Source: Gilvimarinus xylanilyticus (GTDB lineage: Bacteria; Pseudomonadota; Gammaproteobacteria; Pseudomonadales; Cellvibrionaceae). From it: a stretch of 64,000 bases of DNA. The notes below the pieces were generated by a model. The model ran no database searches. It had not been told where the DNA came from and saw nothing but the letters and a program-made list of their open reading frames with translations. The translations under genes were made by a program, and so were the position numbers. The stretch spans positions 930,001 through 994,000 of the forward strand of contig NZ_JAMFTH010000001.1 of the NCBI RefSeq assembly GCF_024195295.1, written 5' to 3'. Every line of letters begins with the position of its first letter. The stretch's first letter is position 1. Positions 63,996-64,000 of the stretch are shown piece after piece.

Positions 63996-64000
63996 ATGCA
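63996..64000 (+). CDS. Possible start of a gene running off the right edge
   Basis: An ATG at 63996 is preceded by CGAGGT at a suitable distance. Only one whole codon and part of the next lie in the window, so the product is unknown and coding is only suggested. Confidence 0.3.

Overview
The window looks like a chromosomal segment of a polysaccharide-degrading gammaproteobacterium of the Cellvibrionaceae type (Cellvibrio, Saccharophagus, Teredinibacter, Marinimicrobium and relatives). The reasons are secreted enzymes and lipoproteins built with long poly-serine linkers, a CBM2-GH5 cellulase, a CE15 glucuronoyl esterase, many TonB-dependent receptors, and a double-length UvrA. This assignment is inferred from gene content; no rRNA or tRNA gene is visible.

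Layout. 1-0.5 kb: the tail of an unknown gene and a PilZ protein. 0.6-4.2 kb: a TonB receptor divergent from a BlaI-like repressor/M56 protease pair. 4.3-9.9 kb: a tandem (four-ATPase) UvrA. 9.9-14.5 kb: an outer-membrane protein, then an overlapping pair of photolyase-family genes (Cry-DASH and an FeS photolyase with all four cluster cysteines) and a small membrane protein. Thus UvrA and two photolyase-family genes make a DNA-damage neighbourhood. 14.7-23.5 kb: a GntR/FCD regulator, a PQQ-type sugar dehydrogenase fused to a dihaem cytochrome domain, CE15 esterase, a trxC pseudogene, and a Ser-rich propeller lipoprotein. 23.6-28.3 kb: an exonuclease/GIY-YIG fusion and a carbohydrate-type TonB receptor. 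28.8-31.5 kb: two coiled-coil genes of unknown function. 32.0-35.6 kb: a GH105-propeller lyase fusion divergent from a GH43 lipoprotein. 35.7-44.8 kb: two iron-uptake clusters, each with a TonB receptor, a PepSY-type reductase and small membrane proteins, with two Fur-like boxes. 45.0-46.5 kb: CBM2-GH5.

47,905-62,718 is a 14.8-kb Tn3-family transposon with 37-bp terminal inverted repeats that differ at one position. It carries TnpA (DDE), a TnpS-like tyrosine recombinase, an AbrB/PIN toxin-antitoxin pair, an arsenite-permease-like gene, a CDF transporter, a PII-like protein, a CzcCBA efflux system, a CzcI-like His-rich protein and a KfrA/TnpT-like coiled-coil protein. It truncates a Cache-domain sensor gene whose 3' part is absent from the window, and no target duplication is visible. 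After it come a conserved hypothetical gene and a YchJ-like gene, overlapping.

Three copies of an unnamed ~140-bp intergenic repeat with two stem-loops lie at 10.9, 14.5 and 31.7 kb, all in the same orientation. The best candidates for something new are the coiled-coil gene pair (28.8-31.5 kb), the repeat family, the TnpS/TnpT-split metal transposon, and the GH105-propeller fusion.
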